Source: an uncultured Phycisphaerales bacterium
GTDB lineage: Bacteria; Planctomycetota; Phycisphaerae; Phycisphaerales; UBA1924
DNA: 64,000 bases
Assembly (NCBI GenBank): GCA_903929885.1
Contig: CAIYWI010000126.1
Location: 34,475-98,474, forward strand
Direction of reading: 5' to 3'
This document shows positions 1 through 8,961 of this stretch, piece after piece. Each line of letters opens with the position of its first letter. Position 1 is the first letter of the stretch. The position numbers were made by a program, and so were the translations under genes. Below the pieces are notes generated by a model. That model did no database searches, was not told where the DNA came from, and saw nothing but the letters and a program-made list of their open reading frames with translations.

Positions 1-239
1 TGTCCAACATCCAGGAGGTCCGCGCCAGGGGCGGGCACGTCATCGCCGTGGCCACCGAGGGCGACGAGGAGATCCGTCGGTACGCTCAGGACGTCCTCTA
101 CGTGCCCGACATCCCCGAGTGCCTCAGCCCCATGCTCACCGTGGTGCCCCTGCAGCTCATGGCCTACCACGCGGCCGTGCTCCGTGGTCACGACGTGGAC
201 AAGCCCCGCAACCTCGCCAAGAGCGTGACGGTGGAGTGA
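1..239 (+). CDS. glmS: GlmS C-terminal fragment (glucosamine-6-phosphate synthase)
   Basis: This is the 3' end of a gene cut by the left window edge; about 78 residues are visible, reading from base 3. Glutamine:fructose-6-phosphate aminotransferase makes glucosamine-6-phosphate, the first committed step to UDP-GlcNAc for peptidoglycan and lipid A. The fragment is the end of the second SIS isomerase domain. It closes with the family's hallmark tail [15 protein letters not shown], directly before the TGA stop. Upstream of that, the segment [21 protein letters not shown] matches the usual sugar-phosphate site region. purE follows 49 bases downstream on the same strand, so co-transcription is possible. 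Confidence 0.95.
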   Translation, partial: SNIQEVRARGGHVIAVATEGDEEIRRYAQDVLYVPDIPECLSPMLTVVPLQLMAYHAAVLRGHDVDKPRNLAKSVTVE

Positions 240-288
240 CCCCCGCGCCGGGCGCACGCGCCCCGACGCAAGGCCATATCCTCGCGTC

Positions 289-798
289 ATGGCCCGCACG
301 AAGGCAACCGCGTCGCCCCTGGTGGGCGTGATCATGGGCAGTCGCTCCGACTGGGAGACGATGCGCCACGCCTGCGAGACCCTCGAGGCGCTCAAGGTTC
401 CCCACGAGGTGAGCGTCGTCTCGGCGCATCGCACGCCCGATCTCCTGATGGAGTACGCCGGATCGGCCGAGAAGCGAGGGCTGCTCGCCATCATCGCCGG
501 CGCGGGCGGGGCGGCCCACCTGCCCGGCATGGCCGCCTCCAAGACCATCGTGCCGGTCTTCGGCGTGCCCGTCGAGAGCCACGCCCTCAAGGGGCTCGAC
601 TCGCTGCTCTCGATCGTCCAGATGCCCGCGGGGGTGCCCGTGGCGACCCTGGCCATCGGTCGGGCCGGAGCCGTCAATGCCGCCCTGTTGGCGGCGGCGA
701 TCGCCGGCCTCAAGGATCCCCGCATCGCCCAGGCCCTTCGCAAGCACCGGCACGACCAGACCAGGGCCGTGCTCGAGGCGCGCGATCCGCGTCGATGA
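289..798 (+). CDS. purE: PurE, N5-carboxyaminoimidazole ribonucleotide mutase
   Basis: The 169-residue product is full length for class I PurE, which moves the carboxyl group of N5-CAIR to make CAIR in de novo purine synthesis. The N-terminal phosphate/nucleotide loop GSRSDWETM (about residues 17-25) and the active-site SAHRTPD (about 45-51) are intact, as is the glycine-rich [14 protein letters not shown] segment. The ATG at 289 places the first beta strand directly after a short basic leader. purK is not adjacent, so it must lie elsewhere if present. The dehydrogenase gene at 851 follows after 52 bases on the same strand. Confidence 0.95.
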   Translation: MARTKATASPLVGVIMGSRSDWETMRHACETLEALKVPHEVSVVSAHRTPDLLMEYAGSAEKRGLLAIIAGAGGAAHLPGMAASKTIVPVFGVPVESHALKGLDSLLSIVQMPAGVPVATLAIGRAGAVNAALLAAAIAGLKDPRIAQALRKHRHDQTRAVLEARDPRR

Positions 799-850
799 AC
801 GTTTCTCGCGTCGGCCGGGCGCACGCCTCGCACGCGTACACTGCCCGCGA

Positions 851-1843
851 ATGAAGCGAATCCTCCACGTCGGGCTCGGCCCCCTCGGCCAGCGCGTCCT
901 TGCCGACATGCACGACCGGTCGCTGGGCCACCTCGTGGCCGCCGTCGACCTCAGCCCCGCCCTCGCGGGCAAGCCGGTCAGCGCCGTCGTTCCCTCGGCA
1001 GATCCGCGGGTGACCGTGCTCCCCTCCCTCGACGCCGTCGACTGCTGGGACACCATCGACTGCGCGCTGGTGACCACCACCTCCGATCTGCCCTCGTGCG
1101 CCGAGACCTTCCGCGCCTTGCTGCGACGCGGCAAGCCGGTGGTCTCCTCGTGCGAGGAACTCGTCTACCCGTGGCTTCGCCACGTCGGCCTCTCGGAGGA
1201 ACTCGACGACATCGCCAAACGCCACGGCGGCCGCCTGCTCGGCACCGGCGTCAACCCCGGCTTCCTCATGGACGCACTCCCGGCGGCCGTCACGGCCGTC
1301 TCCAAGAGCGTCCGCTCGGTGTCGTGCCACCGCATCCAGGATGCCTCCTCGCGTCGCATCCCCTTCCAGAAGAAGATCGGCGCTGGCCTTGATGACGCCC
1401 AGTTCGCCGCCAAGGTGCGCGAGGGGACCCTCCGCCACGTCGGCCTTGGCGAAAGTCTGCACTTCATCGCCCACTACCTCGGACTGACCGTCGAGCGGTG
1501 GGACGAGGATCTCAAGCCCGTCCACGCCACCCGCGACCTGACCTGCGGGTTGGGGCCGATCCCCCGCGGCAGGGTGTGCGGCGTGCGCCAGGTGGCCCGA
1601 GGGTTCCACGACGAGCGGACAGTGGTGCACCTCGAGTTCCAGGCCGCCATCGGCCAGGACGATCCGCACGACCGGGTGGTGATCGACGGCGAGCCGCCCA
1701 TCGACATGGTGATCCGCGGAGGCGTGCACGGCGACGTGGCGACGTCGGCGATCCTGCTCAACGCCATCGGTCCGGTGATGCGAGCCGGCCCCGGCCTGCA
1801 CACCATGGCCACGGTCACCCCTGTCATGCACGCCGCCCGATGA
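851..1843 (+). CDS. DapB-fold NAD(P)-dependent dehydrogenase
   Basis: The 330-residue protein opens with a Rossmann fingerprint (LHVGLGPLGQRV) and then VAAVDLSPALAGK. This is the pattern of the dihydrodipicolinate-reductase N-terminal fold seen in 2,4-diaminopentanoate dehydrogenase and related enzymes. A GTGVNPGFLMDALP segment near the middle is the usual start of the catalytic domain. The ATG at 851 was chosen because the Rossmann strand begins there; a longer in-frame opening to 677 would overlap purE. The exact substrate cannot be read from sequence. True DapB is shorter (about 240-270 residues), so lysine synthesis is not the favoured role. Confidence 0.75.
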   Translation: MKRILHVGLGPLGQRVLADMHDRSLGHLVAAVDLSPALAGKPVSAVVPSADPRVTVLPSLDAVDCWDTIDCALVTTTSDLPSCAETFRALLRRGKPVVSSCEELVYPWLRHVGLSEELDDIAKRHGGRLLGTGVNPGFLMDALPAAVTAVSKSVRSVSCHRIQDASSRRIPFQKKIGAGLDDAQFAAKVREGTLRHVGLGESLHFIAHYLGLTVERWDEDLKPVHATRDLTCGLGPIPRGRVCGVRQVARGFHDERTVVHLEFQAAIGQDDPHDRVVIDGEPPIDMVIRGGVHGDVATSAILLNAIGPVMRAGPGLHTMATVTPVMHAAR

Positions 1844-2077
1844 TGGGGGGTGCGGGGTCGACGCGACGGCGGTCGCCGGGCGGACCGGTAACCCGGTGAC
1901 GCGCGGATGCCCGCGAACGGAGGGGCCGTTCGCGACCCGGGCGGGTGAATCCGAGTCCTGAAATGGCCGATGGCTGCGACGGGCGGAGTCGTCGCGCAGG
2001 CGACGTGCCGCGCCATCGTGCCGGGCGGTCGGCGGGGATGTCACCTGTCGGACGCCTCGGAATTGCAAGGACGCTTC

Positions 2078-3247
2078 ATGTCGCTCACCTCCACGCTCAA
2101 GGGTTGGGCCGCCAAGGCGGGTCAGGTCTTCGGCGCCGCGTCGGCCGAAGCGTCGTCGAAGCCCGCATCGACCGCCAAGGGCCTGCCGCTGGGGATCGAC
2201 TTCGGCACCGGCGGTCTCAAGGTGCTGGAGCTGCAGGCGGGCGACCAGTTGACGCTCGGGCAGGCGATCTACGCCGAAACGCCCGACCCGCTGCGGACGG
2301 ATCCGACGCGCCGACTCGAGTTCCAGGCGGAGAGCCTGGCCGAGATCGTCAGGTCGACGCGATTCCGCACCAAGCGGGCCGCGTGCGCGATTCCGGCGTG
2401 GGCGACGGTCTGCAAGCAGATCCAACTCGGCAAGCCGGACGGCACGCCCCTCTCGCAGCAGGTGCTGTCGATGATTCCGCAGCACCTCAACTGCGACCCC
2501 TCGACCATCATCCACCGCTACCTCGACGTGACGCCCCCGGGCGCGACCAAGCCCGAGGTGATCGTGATGGCGGTGACCAAGGAGCTGATCGGCCGCCTGA
2601 TGCAGGCGATGCACGACGCGAAGCTCGAGCCGGTGGGCATGCACAGCGAGTTCATGGCCGACTTGGCGGCGTACGACCACATTCACGTCTCGACCGACGT
2701 CGAATCGAGCAACTCGATCTACGTCGACATCGGCGCGGGCATGACGCGGATCTCGATCTCGCACGGCCGCACGCTGGCGTTCGTGCGGACCATCGACATG
2801 GGCGGCGCGGTGATGGACCAGACGCTGGTCAACCGGCTGGGCTGCACCATGGCCGAGGCCCGGGCGATGCGATGGAAGCACTACGGGGAGTTGAGCCGCC
2901 CGGGGTTGCCGCCCGCCGAGGGGCCCGCGGCGACGACGGTGCACGGGGTCGACCTCGCGGAGGCGATGGACATCATCGCCGACGAGGTGCGGATGAGCCT
3001 CCGCCTGCACGCGTCGAAGTTCCCGACGATGAAGGTCGACCGCCTGGTCTTCCTGGGAGGCGAGTGTCGCAGCCGCCTGATCTGCAACCACATCGCGCGC
3101 GTGGTTCGGATGACCGGTCACACGGCCGATCCGTTCCGCAAGGTGCAGCGTCCCTCGGGGGAGACTCCGGCCGGTCTCGACCTGTCGACCGCCCAGCCGG
3201 CGTGGGCGCTGGCGATGGGCGTGTGCCTCTCGCCGACCGACCTGTGA
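2078..3247 (+). CDS. pilM: PilM, actin-like type IV pilus assembly protein
   Basis: The 389-residue protein belongs to the PilM/FtsA-like ATPase family, the cytoplasmic ring protein of type IV pilus and related secretion machines. It binds the N-terminal tail of PilN. The phosphate-1 motif GIDFGTGGLKVLEL lies at about residues 44-57. The second phosphate-binding segment, YVDIGAGMTRISI, follows near residue 215, and FLGGECRS near 325 closes the fold. An in-frame ATG exists at 1970, but the ATG at 2078 is preceded by AAGGA at good spacing and gives the usual short N-terminus. It is the first gene of a five-gene operon, and pilN follows after 31 bases. Confidence 0.9.
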   Translation: MSLTSTLKGWAAKAGQVFGAASAEASSKPASTAKGLPLGIDFGTGGLKVLELQAGDQLTLGQAIYAETPDPLRTDPTRRLEFQAESLAEIVRSTRFRTKRAACAIPAWATVCKQIQLGKPDGTPLSQQVLSMIPQHLNCDPSTIIHRYLDVTPPGATKPEVIVMAVTKELIGRLMQAMHDAKLEPVGMHSEFMADLAAYDHIHVSTDVESSNSIYVDIGAGMTRISISHGRTLAFVRTIDMGGAVMDQTLVNRLGCTMAEARAMRWKHYGELSRPGLPPAEGPAATTVHGVDLAEAMDIIADEVRMSLRLHASKFPTMKVDRLVFLGGECRSRLICNHIARVVRMTGHTADPFRKVQRPSGETPAGLDLSTAQPAWALAMGVCLSPTDL

Positions 3248-3278
3248 TCCGAACCGTCGCCTACCGCGGGAACCACGC

Positions 3279-4115
3279 ATGAATCCCTTCACGACACGAG
3301 ACTCCTCCGCCACGGGAAGCTTCCTTCCCGACGAGTACATCGCGGAGCGGCACGACGCGCGGGCGAACCTGCTCACGATCTCGCTCTTCGCCATCACGCT
3401 GGCGGCTGTGCTCACGGCCTTCTTCGTGACCAATCGGCACTGGACCATGCTGCGAGCGCAGGAGGAGAGCATCAACCTCGAGTACCAGACCGAGGCGGTG
3501 AAGATCGAGCAGCTCAAGCACCTCGAGCGTCAGCGCTCGGCGATCCTGCTCAAGGCGGAGATCACGGCGGAACTGGTGGAGAAGCTCCCGCGGTGGGCGG
3601 TGCTCGGCGAGTTGACGCTCCGCATGCCCCCGTCGGTCCGGCTGAGCATGTGCACGATCAAGTCGGAGCGAGGCGTCGCGCCGGATCCCGTCCTCGATCG
3701 GGCGGCCACGAACCTGATGGCCGACGGGGGGCCGGCGTCCGGCGAGAAGGCGATCGCGCGTCCGCGGGTTCCCGTGCCGGTCTTCACCTACAGGATGACG
3801 CTCGAAGGCAAGGCGGCGACCAACAACGACGTGGCGGACTATCTCGCCAGCCTCAAGGCCAGCCCCGCGCTGACGGGCGTCGAACTCACGTTCATCCGGG
3901 ACGCCGGCGGCCTGCAGGAGGCCATGCGTCAGTTCCAGATCACCGCCCAGCTCTCCTCCTCGGGCGACACCGAGGCGCTGGCCGCCTCCCTGCGTCGCCT
4001 GATGCGCGAGCGAGACGTCGCGCCCCCGCCGGCGCGCAAGGGCCTGCTCGGATGGCTGACCGGCGGCGGCTCGGGCGGCTCGCCGGTCGCGGGCGACAAG
4101 GAGAAGCCGCAATGA
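3279..4115 (+). CDS. pilN: PilN-like type IV pilus inner-membrane assembly protein
   Basis: The 278-residue protein has a cytoplasmic N-terminal tail containing SFLPDEYI, which resembles the PilM-binding INLLP-type motif. A single transmembrane helix (about residues 31-52) follows, then a coiled coil and a periplasmic domain of ferredoxin-like size. This is PilN architecture. The C-terminus ends in a Gly/Ser-rich, basic stretch. Position between pilM and pilO supports the call, since sequence identity in this family is always low. The stop codon overlaps the pilO start (ATGA), indicating translational coupling. Confidence 0.8.
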   Translation: MNPFTTRDSSATGSFLPDEYIAERHDARANLLTISLFAITLAAVLTAFFVTNRHWTMLRAQEESINLEYQTEAVKIEQLKHLERQRSAILLKAEITAELVEKLPRWAVLGELTLRMPPSVRLSMCTIKSERGVAPDPVLDRAATNLMADGGPASGEKAIARPRVPVPVFTYRMTLEGKAATNNDVADYLASLKASPALTGVELTFIRDAGGLQEAMRQFQITAQLSSSGDTEALAASLRRLMRERDVAPPPARKGLLGWLTGGGSGGSPVAGDKEKPQ

Positions 4116-4681
4116 CGTTCACGCCGCGTTCCCTGGCCATCACCCTCTTCGTGGTGGGCATGCCGCTGATCTGCTACTTCGCCGTCTTCCGTCCGCAGAA
4201 CGCGGCGATCGCCGCGGCCCGGTCGGAGGTCGAGCACAAGGCGGCGATGCTCGCCCGGCTCAAGGAGGAGACGGTCCGCAACTCGGACCTGGCCAAGACC
4301 AACGAGCAGCTCTCGGCGACCGTCAGGTCGATCGAGGCCCGGCTGCCGTCGGGCAAGGAGCTCGACGCGCTGGTCAAGCAGGTCTCCAATCTCGCCGTCG
4401 CCGCGGGCCTGCAGCCGCCGACGATGAAGATGCTGCCCCCGCTCCAGGCGGCCGAGTACCTCGAGCAGCCCATCGAGCTCGAGGTCGAGGGCGGCTTCAA
4501 GGGGTTCTTCACCTTCATCTCGAAGGTCGAGAAGCTCCCCCGCATCACGCGCATCCACGACATGAAGCTCACCAGCGTCGAGCGAGACGACGCCGAGATC
4601 AAGGCCGAGTTCACGCTGAGCATCTACTTCCAGGACATGAACCGGATCGCCACGGTGGAGACGACGGGAGGCGCACGATGA
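4112..4681 (+). CDS. pilO: PilO-like type IV pilus inner-membrane assembly protein
   Basis: The 189-residue protein carries one N-terminal transmembrane helix (about residues 7-24), a heptad-like coiled coil (about 28-85) and a periplasmic domain containing EYLEQPIELEVEGGFKGFF. The GxFxG-type segment, with the following LPRITRIHDMKL, is a PilO/GspM hallmark. In known systems PilO pairs with PilN to form the alignment complex that links the cytoplasmic ring to the secretin. The ATG at 4112 overlaps the pilN stop, and its own stop overlaps the next start at 4678. Confidence 0.82.
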   Translation: MTFTPRSLAITLFVVGMPLICYFAVFRPQNAAIAAARSEVEHKAAMLARLKEETVRNSDLAKTNEQLSATVRSIEARLPSGKELDALVKQVSNLAVAAGLQPPTMKMLPPLQAAEYLEQPIELEVEGGFKGFFTFISKVEKLPRITRIHDMKLTSVERDDAEIKAEFTLSIYFQDMNRIATVETTGGAR

Positions 4682-5352
4682 ACGGCATCGAACAGCCGCG
4701 GGCGAAGGGCGCCGACGCCGGAGGCAAGCCGGTGTTCGGCATGGAGGCCGCGACCGGCGGCGATCCGTTCGGTCAAGGTCCTCGTCGCAAGTTCTCCGCG
4801 CAGTCCATGGTCATGGTGGCCGTTCTGCTCGTCAGCGCCATCGCCATCGTCGGCATGCGAGCCATGGGAGCCCGCGGCGGCATCGCCATGGGCAACGACG
4901 AGGTGCAGTACACCGCGCAGGACGCCGACGTCGGCGTCCGGTTCGCCAGGGTCATGGGCGATCTCGCCCGCGTCCAGCGCCCGCTCGACGTGGCCCTCGG
5001 CGAGTTCGGGCGAAGCCCGTTCATGCTCGCCGGGGCGACCGCGACGACCGAGGTCGCCGCCATGACCCCCGAGCAGCGGGCCGAGCTGGAACGCCGCGAG
5101 AAGCAGGAGACCCGTCGCAAGGAGATCGACGCGTCGTTCGCTTCCCTGACGATCCAGAGCATCGTCGGCGGGCGCGTCTCGCTCGCGCGCATCAGCGGCG
5201 ACGTCTACAGCGAGGGCGACGTGATCAACGGCATCTTCAAGGTGGTGAGCATCGAGGATCGCACGGTGCACCTGGAGGCCGACGGGCAGCGATTCGAGCT
5301 CACGCTCCTCATGCCGCAAGCCGGCGCGAAGGACAAGACGCCGCGTCCGTGA
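4678..5352 (+). CDS. GspB/PilP-like single-pass membrane protein
   Basis: This 224-residue protein fills the pilP position. It has about 38 cytoplasmic residues, one transmembrane helix (about residues 41-61) and a charged middle (EQRAELERREKQETRRK). The C-terminal beta domain contains IVGGRVSLARISGDVYSEGDVI followed by FKVVSIEDRTVHLEADGQRFEL when read onward. That pattern (an x-GG-x-A-x-I-x-G-x-V-x-x-G-D-x-I core) resembles GspB/GspC/PilP homology-region domains that contact the secretin. Unlike typical PilP there is no lipobox. The name is an inference from domain pattern and operon place. It is coupled to pilO by an ATGA overlap. Confidence 0.6.
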   Translation: MNGIEQPRAKGADAGGKPVFGMEAATGGDPFGQGPRRKFSAQSMVMVAVLLVSAIAIVGMRAMGARGGIAMGNDEVQYTAQDADVGVRFARVMGDLARVQRPLDVALGEFGRSPFMLAGATATTEVAAMTPEQRAELERREKQETRRKEIDASFASLTIQSIVGGRVSLARISGDVYSEGDVINGIFKVVSIEDRTVHLEADGQRFELTLLMPQAGAKDKTPRP

Positions 5353-5404
5353 GCCATCGCTCGCGAGCGCCAGCGCCAGACGAACAGGACCACCGGAGCA
5401 CGCC

Positions 5405-7177
5405 ATGTCCAACGCCCCCTCCAGCCAGGATCGCGACCACGCCGCCGAGGGTTCCGCCCTCGATCCGGCCATCGTCGAACTGCTCGACGTCCTCCGCGAC
5501 AAGGGCGCGCCGGCCTCCAAGCTCGACGCGGTGCAGCAGATCCTCGCCAAGGCCCCGACCACGCCCGCGGCCGCCTGCCTGATCGAGCACGGCGTCGACG
5601 AGGTCCTCGTCCAGGAGACCGTCGCCGGCATCGGCGGCATCCCCTTCGAGCGCATCGATGTCGATCGCGGCGAGGACGGCGCGGTCGAGGGGCGACTCGT
5701 CCAGAAGCTCACGCCCGACTACTGCAAGTCCAGCGGGGTCATGCCCCTTCGCATGGAGGGCACCAGGCCCGTCGTCGGCGTCACGCAGGACAACGTCTTC
5801 CTCGTCGACGACATCAAGACGCGCCTTGGCGTCTCGAGCGTCAAGATCGTGATGGTCACCGCCTCCGATCTCGCCGCCGCCCTCAAGCTGCTCGGTCACG
5901 GGCAGGCGGAGCAGGCCGAGGAGGAGGACATCAACGAGCTCCTCCGCGACGTCGAGGAGTCCGACGTCCAGGTCGAGCAGAAGAAGGCCGACGACTCCGA
6001 CCTCGAGGCCGCCGCGGGGCAGAGCCCGGTCATCCGCATCGTCAACCACATCATCCAGACGGCGGTCAAGGAGGGCGCCAGCGACATCCACATCGAGCCC
6101 GCCGAGAAGAAGATCAAGGTCCGCTACCGCATCGACGGCGAACTGGTCGAGATCCTCAACCCGCCCGCCTCCATGGCCGCGGCCATCACCAGCCGCCTCA
6201 AGATCATGGCGAACATCGACATCACCGAGCGCCGCCTCCCGCAGGACGGGCGCATCCGGTGCAACGTCGGCGGACGACGGCTCGACCTTCGCATGAGCAC
6301 GCTCCCGTGCGGCTACGGCGAGAAGACCGTCATGCGAATCCTCGACTCGCGCTCCATCAGCGTCGAGCTCAACCAGCTCGGATTCAGCGACGACCAGATG
6401 ACCATCTGGCGCAAGTGCATCGACGCGCCCCACGGCATCAACCTCGTCACCGGACCCACCGGCTCGGGCAAGACCACCACCCTCTACGCCAGTCTTCGCA
6501 CCCTCGACAAGGACTCGATGAACATCTGCACCGTCGAGGACCCCATCGAGTACCACCTCGAGGGCATCACCCAGTCGCAGATGCACGAGAAGATCGGCAT
6601 GACCTTCGCGCTGGCCCTCCGCGCGCTGCTGCGACAGGACCCCGACGTCATCATGCTCGGCGAGATCCGCGACCTCGAGACCGCGCACATCGCCGTCCAG
6701 GCCGCCCTCACCGGCCACCTCGTGCTCAGCACCCTCCACACCAACGACGCCCCCAGCAGCATCACCCGGCTCGTCAACATCGGCCTCGAGCCCTTCCTCG
6801 TCGGCGCGGCCGTCAACGCCGTGCTCGCCCAGCGACTCATCCGCCGCCTTTGCACCGCCTGCAAGGCCATGGAGGAGCCCAGCGCCGAAATGGTCGAGTA
6901 CCTCGAGCTCAACGGCATGAGCACCGAGTCCATGTGGGTCGCCAAGGGGTGCGACAAGTGCCGCCGCGGCGGCTACGCCGGCCGCCTGGGCATCTACGAG
7001 CTCCTCGCCGTCGACGACCAGCTCCGCGACATCATCGCCCGCAACCCCAACGTCGCCGAGTTCCGCCGCATGTGCATCGAGCGCGGCATGGTCACCCTCC
7101 GCCAGGACGGCATGCACAAGGTCTCCGCCGGCCTCACCAGCGTCAGCGAAGTCCTCCGCGCCACCGAAGGCCATTGA
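5405..7177 (+). CDS. pilB: PilB/GspE-family extension ATPase
   Basis: The 590-residue hexameric ATPase powers pilus or pseudopilus polymerisation. An MshEN/GspE_N-type N-terminal domain (about residues 75-160) precedes the catalytic core. Walker A GPTGSGKTTT starts at residue 350, followed by the Asp box region VEDPIEY, Walker B LLRQDPDVIMLGEIRD and the His box LSTLHTNDA. A zinc-binding tetracysteine (CTAC and CDKC near residues 481-521) marks PilB/GspE rather than the retraction ATPase PilT. It closes the operon and converges on miaB with only 21 bases between the stops. No secretin (pilQ), platform (pilC) or pilin gene is in the window. Confidence 0.92.
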   Translation: MSNAPSSQDRDHAAEGSALDPAIVELLDVLRDKGAPASKLDAVQQILAKAPTTPAAACLIEHGVDEVLVQETVAGIGGIPFERIDVDRGEDGAVEGRLVQKLTPDYCKSSGVMPLRMEGTRPVVGVTQDNVFLVDDIKTRLGVSSVKIVMVTASDLAAALKLLGHGQAEQAEEEDINELLRDVEESDVQVEQKKADDSDLEAAAGQSPVIRIVNHIIQTAVKEGASDIHIEPAEKKIKVRYRIDGELVEILNPPASMAAAITSRLKIMANIDITERRLPQDGRIRCNVGGRRLDLRMSTLPCGYGEKTVMRILDSRSISVELNQLGFSDDQMTIWRKCIDAPHGINLVTGPTGSGKTTTLYASLRTLDKDSMNICTVEDPIEYHLEGITQSQMHEKIGMTFALALRALLRQDPDVIMLGEIRDLETAHIAVQAALTGHLVLSTLHTNDAPSSITRLVNIGLEPFLVGAAVNAVLAQRLIRRLCTACKAMEEPSAEMVEYLELNGMSTESMWVAKGCDKCRRGGYAGRLGIYELLAVDDQLRDIIARNPNVAEFRRMCIERGMVTLRQDGMHKVSAGLTSVSEVLRATEGH

Positions 7178-7198
7178 TCGCAGGAGCCGCGGCCCGAT

Positions 7199-8878
7199 TC
7201 AGCCGATCAGCTCGCCCGTGAGCGTCAACGCCGACGCGGCCGTGATTCGCGCGCGCCGGATCGTTCCCACCAGCTCGTTCGCTCGCGACGCGGGCTGGTC
7301 GAGCAGCACGATCATGTCCGTGTCGGTGCGAGCCGAGAACTGCGCGGGCCCCGTCTCGGTCGCCTCGACCTCCTCGTCGATGGCGCACGCCGAGCCGCGG
7401 CCTTGCCCGCGAACCGTCAACTCGACCGTGCCGCCGGCGCCGCAGGCGCCTTGCTCGCGCACGCGTCGCTTGCGCTCCTTGGCCGAGAATCCTTCGATCA
7501 GCACGTCCGCCTCGACGCCCACGTACGCGAGCCCTCGCTCCTGGCTGATGGCCGCCTGCACCGCCAGCAGACGGTTGTTGCGGACCCGCTTCACGGCCTC
7601 GGGCACGTCGTCGGCCAGGCGGTCGAACGCCGTCGTGCCCGGACGAGGCGAGTACTTGAAGATGAAGGAGTTCTTGTACCGGGCCCTCTCCACCAGCGAC
7701 ACGGTCGCCTCGAAGTCCTCGTCCGTCTCCGTCGGGAAGCCCACGATGAAGTCCCCGCTCACCTCCAGCGGACGCCCGATCTCCGGCTGGTGCAGGTGCG
7801 CCCTCGCCCTCGCGAGGAACTCGAGGTATTCCTCCACCTCGTAGCCCCGGTTCATCAGCTTCAGGAGTCGGTTGCTCCCGCTCTGCGCCGGCACGTGCAG
7901 GTAGCGGCAGATCCGCGGATGATCGCGGATCACCTCCAGCACGTCGTCGCCGAAGTCTCGCGGATAGCTCGTCACGAACCGCAGCCGCCGGATCGCCGGC
8001 ACCTCGTCGTGGATCCGCCGCAGGAGATCCGCGAAGGTCGTCACGTTTGCGCCGGCGAAGGGATCTCGCGCATGCCCGCCCGCGTAGCTCCGGCCCTTCT
8101 GCGGCTGCACCACGCCCCCGACCGTCACGGCCGCCCCGTGCTCGAAGCGGTAGTGGTTGACCGTCTGGCCCAGCAGCGTCACTTCGATCACGCCCGCGTC
8201 GGCCAGGCGCCGACATTCGTCGAGGATGTGGTCCGGCGGACGGTGGATCTCGGCGCCCCGCGTGAAGGGCACCACGCAGTAGGTGCAGAACTTGTTGCAT
8301 CCGCGCGTGATTCGCACATAGGCGCTGCGCCTGCCCGACATCTCGTCGACGTTGGTGGGGGAGATCGATCTCGACAGGTCGAGCATCTCGAGCGAGTCGG
8401 CCGCCGCCGCCAGCGTCGCGCTCCGCCGCGAGGCCGACCCCTGGAGGGCCACCTGCCTCGCGCTCCGCAGGGGCTCGCCCCCGCCCGTCACCTCGGGCTC
8501 GGAGAGCAGGCTCTCGCGCGTCTTGACCGCGTTGTCGAGCAGCGAAGGAAGCTTGTCGAGTTCGCCCGGTCCCACGAGGATGTCGACCACCGGCATCCGC
8601 CGGATCAGGTCCTGTCCGTCGCGCTCCGCGAGGCATCCCATCACGCCCACCACCAGCGACGGCTGCGAGAGCTTGCGCTCCTTGAGTTCCCCCAGTCGCG
8701 ACCAGACCTTCTGCTCGGCGTGCTCTCGCACCGAGCAGGTGTTGTAGAGCACCACGTCCGCCGCGTCGCGGTCGGGCGTGAAGGCGTAGCCGAGCGATCG
8801 CAGGCGTCCGCTGACCAGCTCGCTGTCGAGCTCGTTCATCTGGCAGCCGAAGGTTTCGAGGTACACCGTGCGAGGCAT
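7199..8878 (-). CDS. miaB: MiaB, tRNA-2-methylthio-N6-isopentenyladenosine synthase
   Basis: The 559-residue radical-SAM methylthiotransferase modifies A37 of tRNAs reading UNN codons. The N-terminal UPF0004 domain has its auxiliary-cluster cysteines at C12, C48 and C82. The radical-SAM motif is C194-x3-C198-x2-C201 (GCNKFCTYC), and a TRAM domain occupies the C-terminus. The ATG at 8878 starts exactly at the family N-terminus. It is about 100 residues longer than typical MiaB. One extra stretch lies between the UPF0004 and radical-SAM domains (about 115-180); another lies inside the SAM barrel after LLGQTVNHY. MtaB is an alternative, but LLGQTVN and the NTCSVRE context favour MiaB. Confidence 0.9.
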   Translation of the reverse strand: MPRTVYLETFGCQMNELDSELVSGRLRSLGYAFTPDRDAADVVLYNTCSVREHAEQKVWSRLGELKERKLSQPSLVVGVMGCLAERDGQDLIRRMPVVDILVGPGELDKLPSLLDNAVKTRESLLSEPEVTGGGEPLRSARQVALQGSASRRSATLAAAADSLEMLDLSRSISPTNVDEMSGRRSAYVRITRGCNKFCTYCVVPFTRGAEIHRPPDHILDECRRLADAGVIEVTLLGQTVNHYRFEHGAAVTVGGVVQPQKGRSYAGGHARDPFAGANVTTFADLLRRIHDEVPAIRRLRFVTSYPRDFGDDVLEVIRDHPRICRYLHVPAQSGSNRLLKLMNRGYEVEEYLEFLARARAHLHQPEIGRPLEVSGDFIVGFPTETDEDFEATVSLVERARYKNSFIFKYSPRPGTTAFDRLADDVPEAVKRVRNNRLLAVQAAISQERGLAYVGVEADVLIEGFSAKERKRRVREQGACGAGGTVELTVRGQGRGSACAIDEEVEATETGPAQFSARTDTDMIVLLDQPASRANELVGTIRRARITAASALTLTGELIG

Positions 8879-8961
8879 GGCCCCGATTTTAGCAGCCCGC
8901 CCGGGCCGGCCCGAGCCGTTTCCGACGCGTCCGCGTTCCCGGACGCTCGGTCGGTCGACGG

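Noticed and set aside
157..3517. Long minus-strand open frames opposite glmS, purE and pilM (up to 935 codons)
   Set aside because: They are antisense shadows produced by the GC-rich third positions of the real genes; no domains or start signals.
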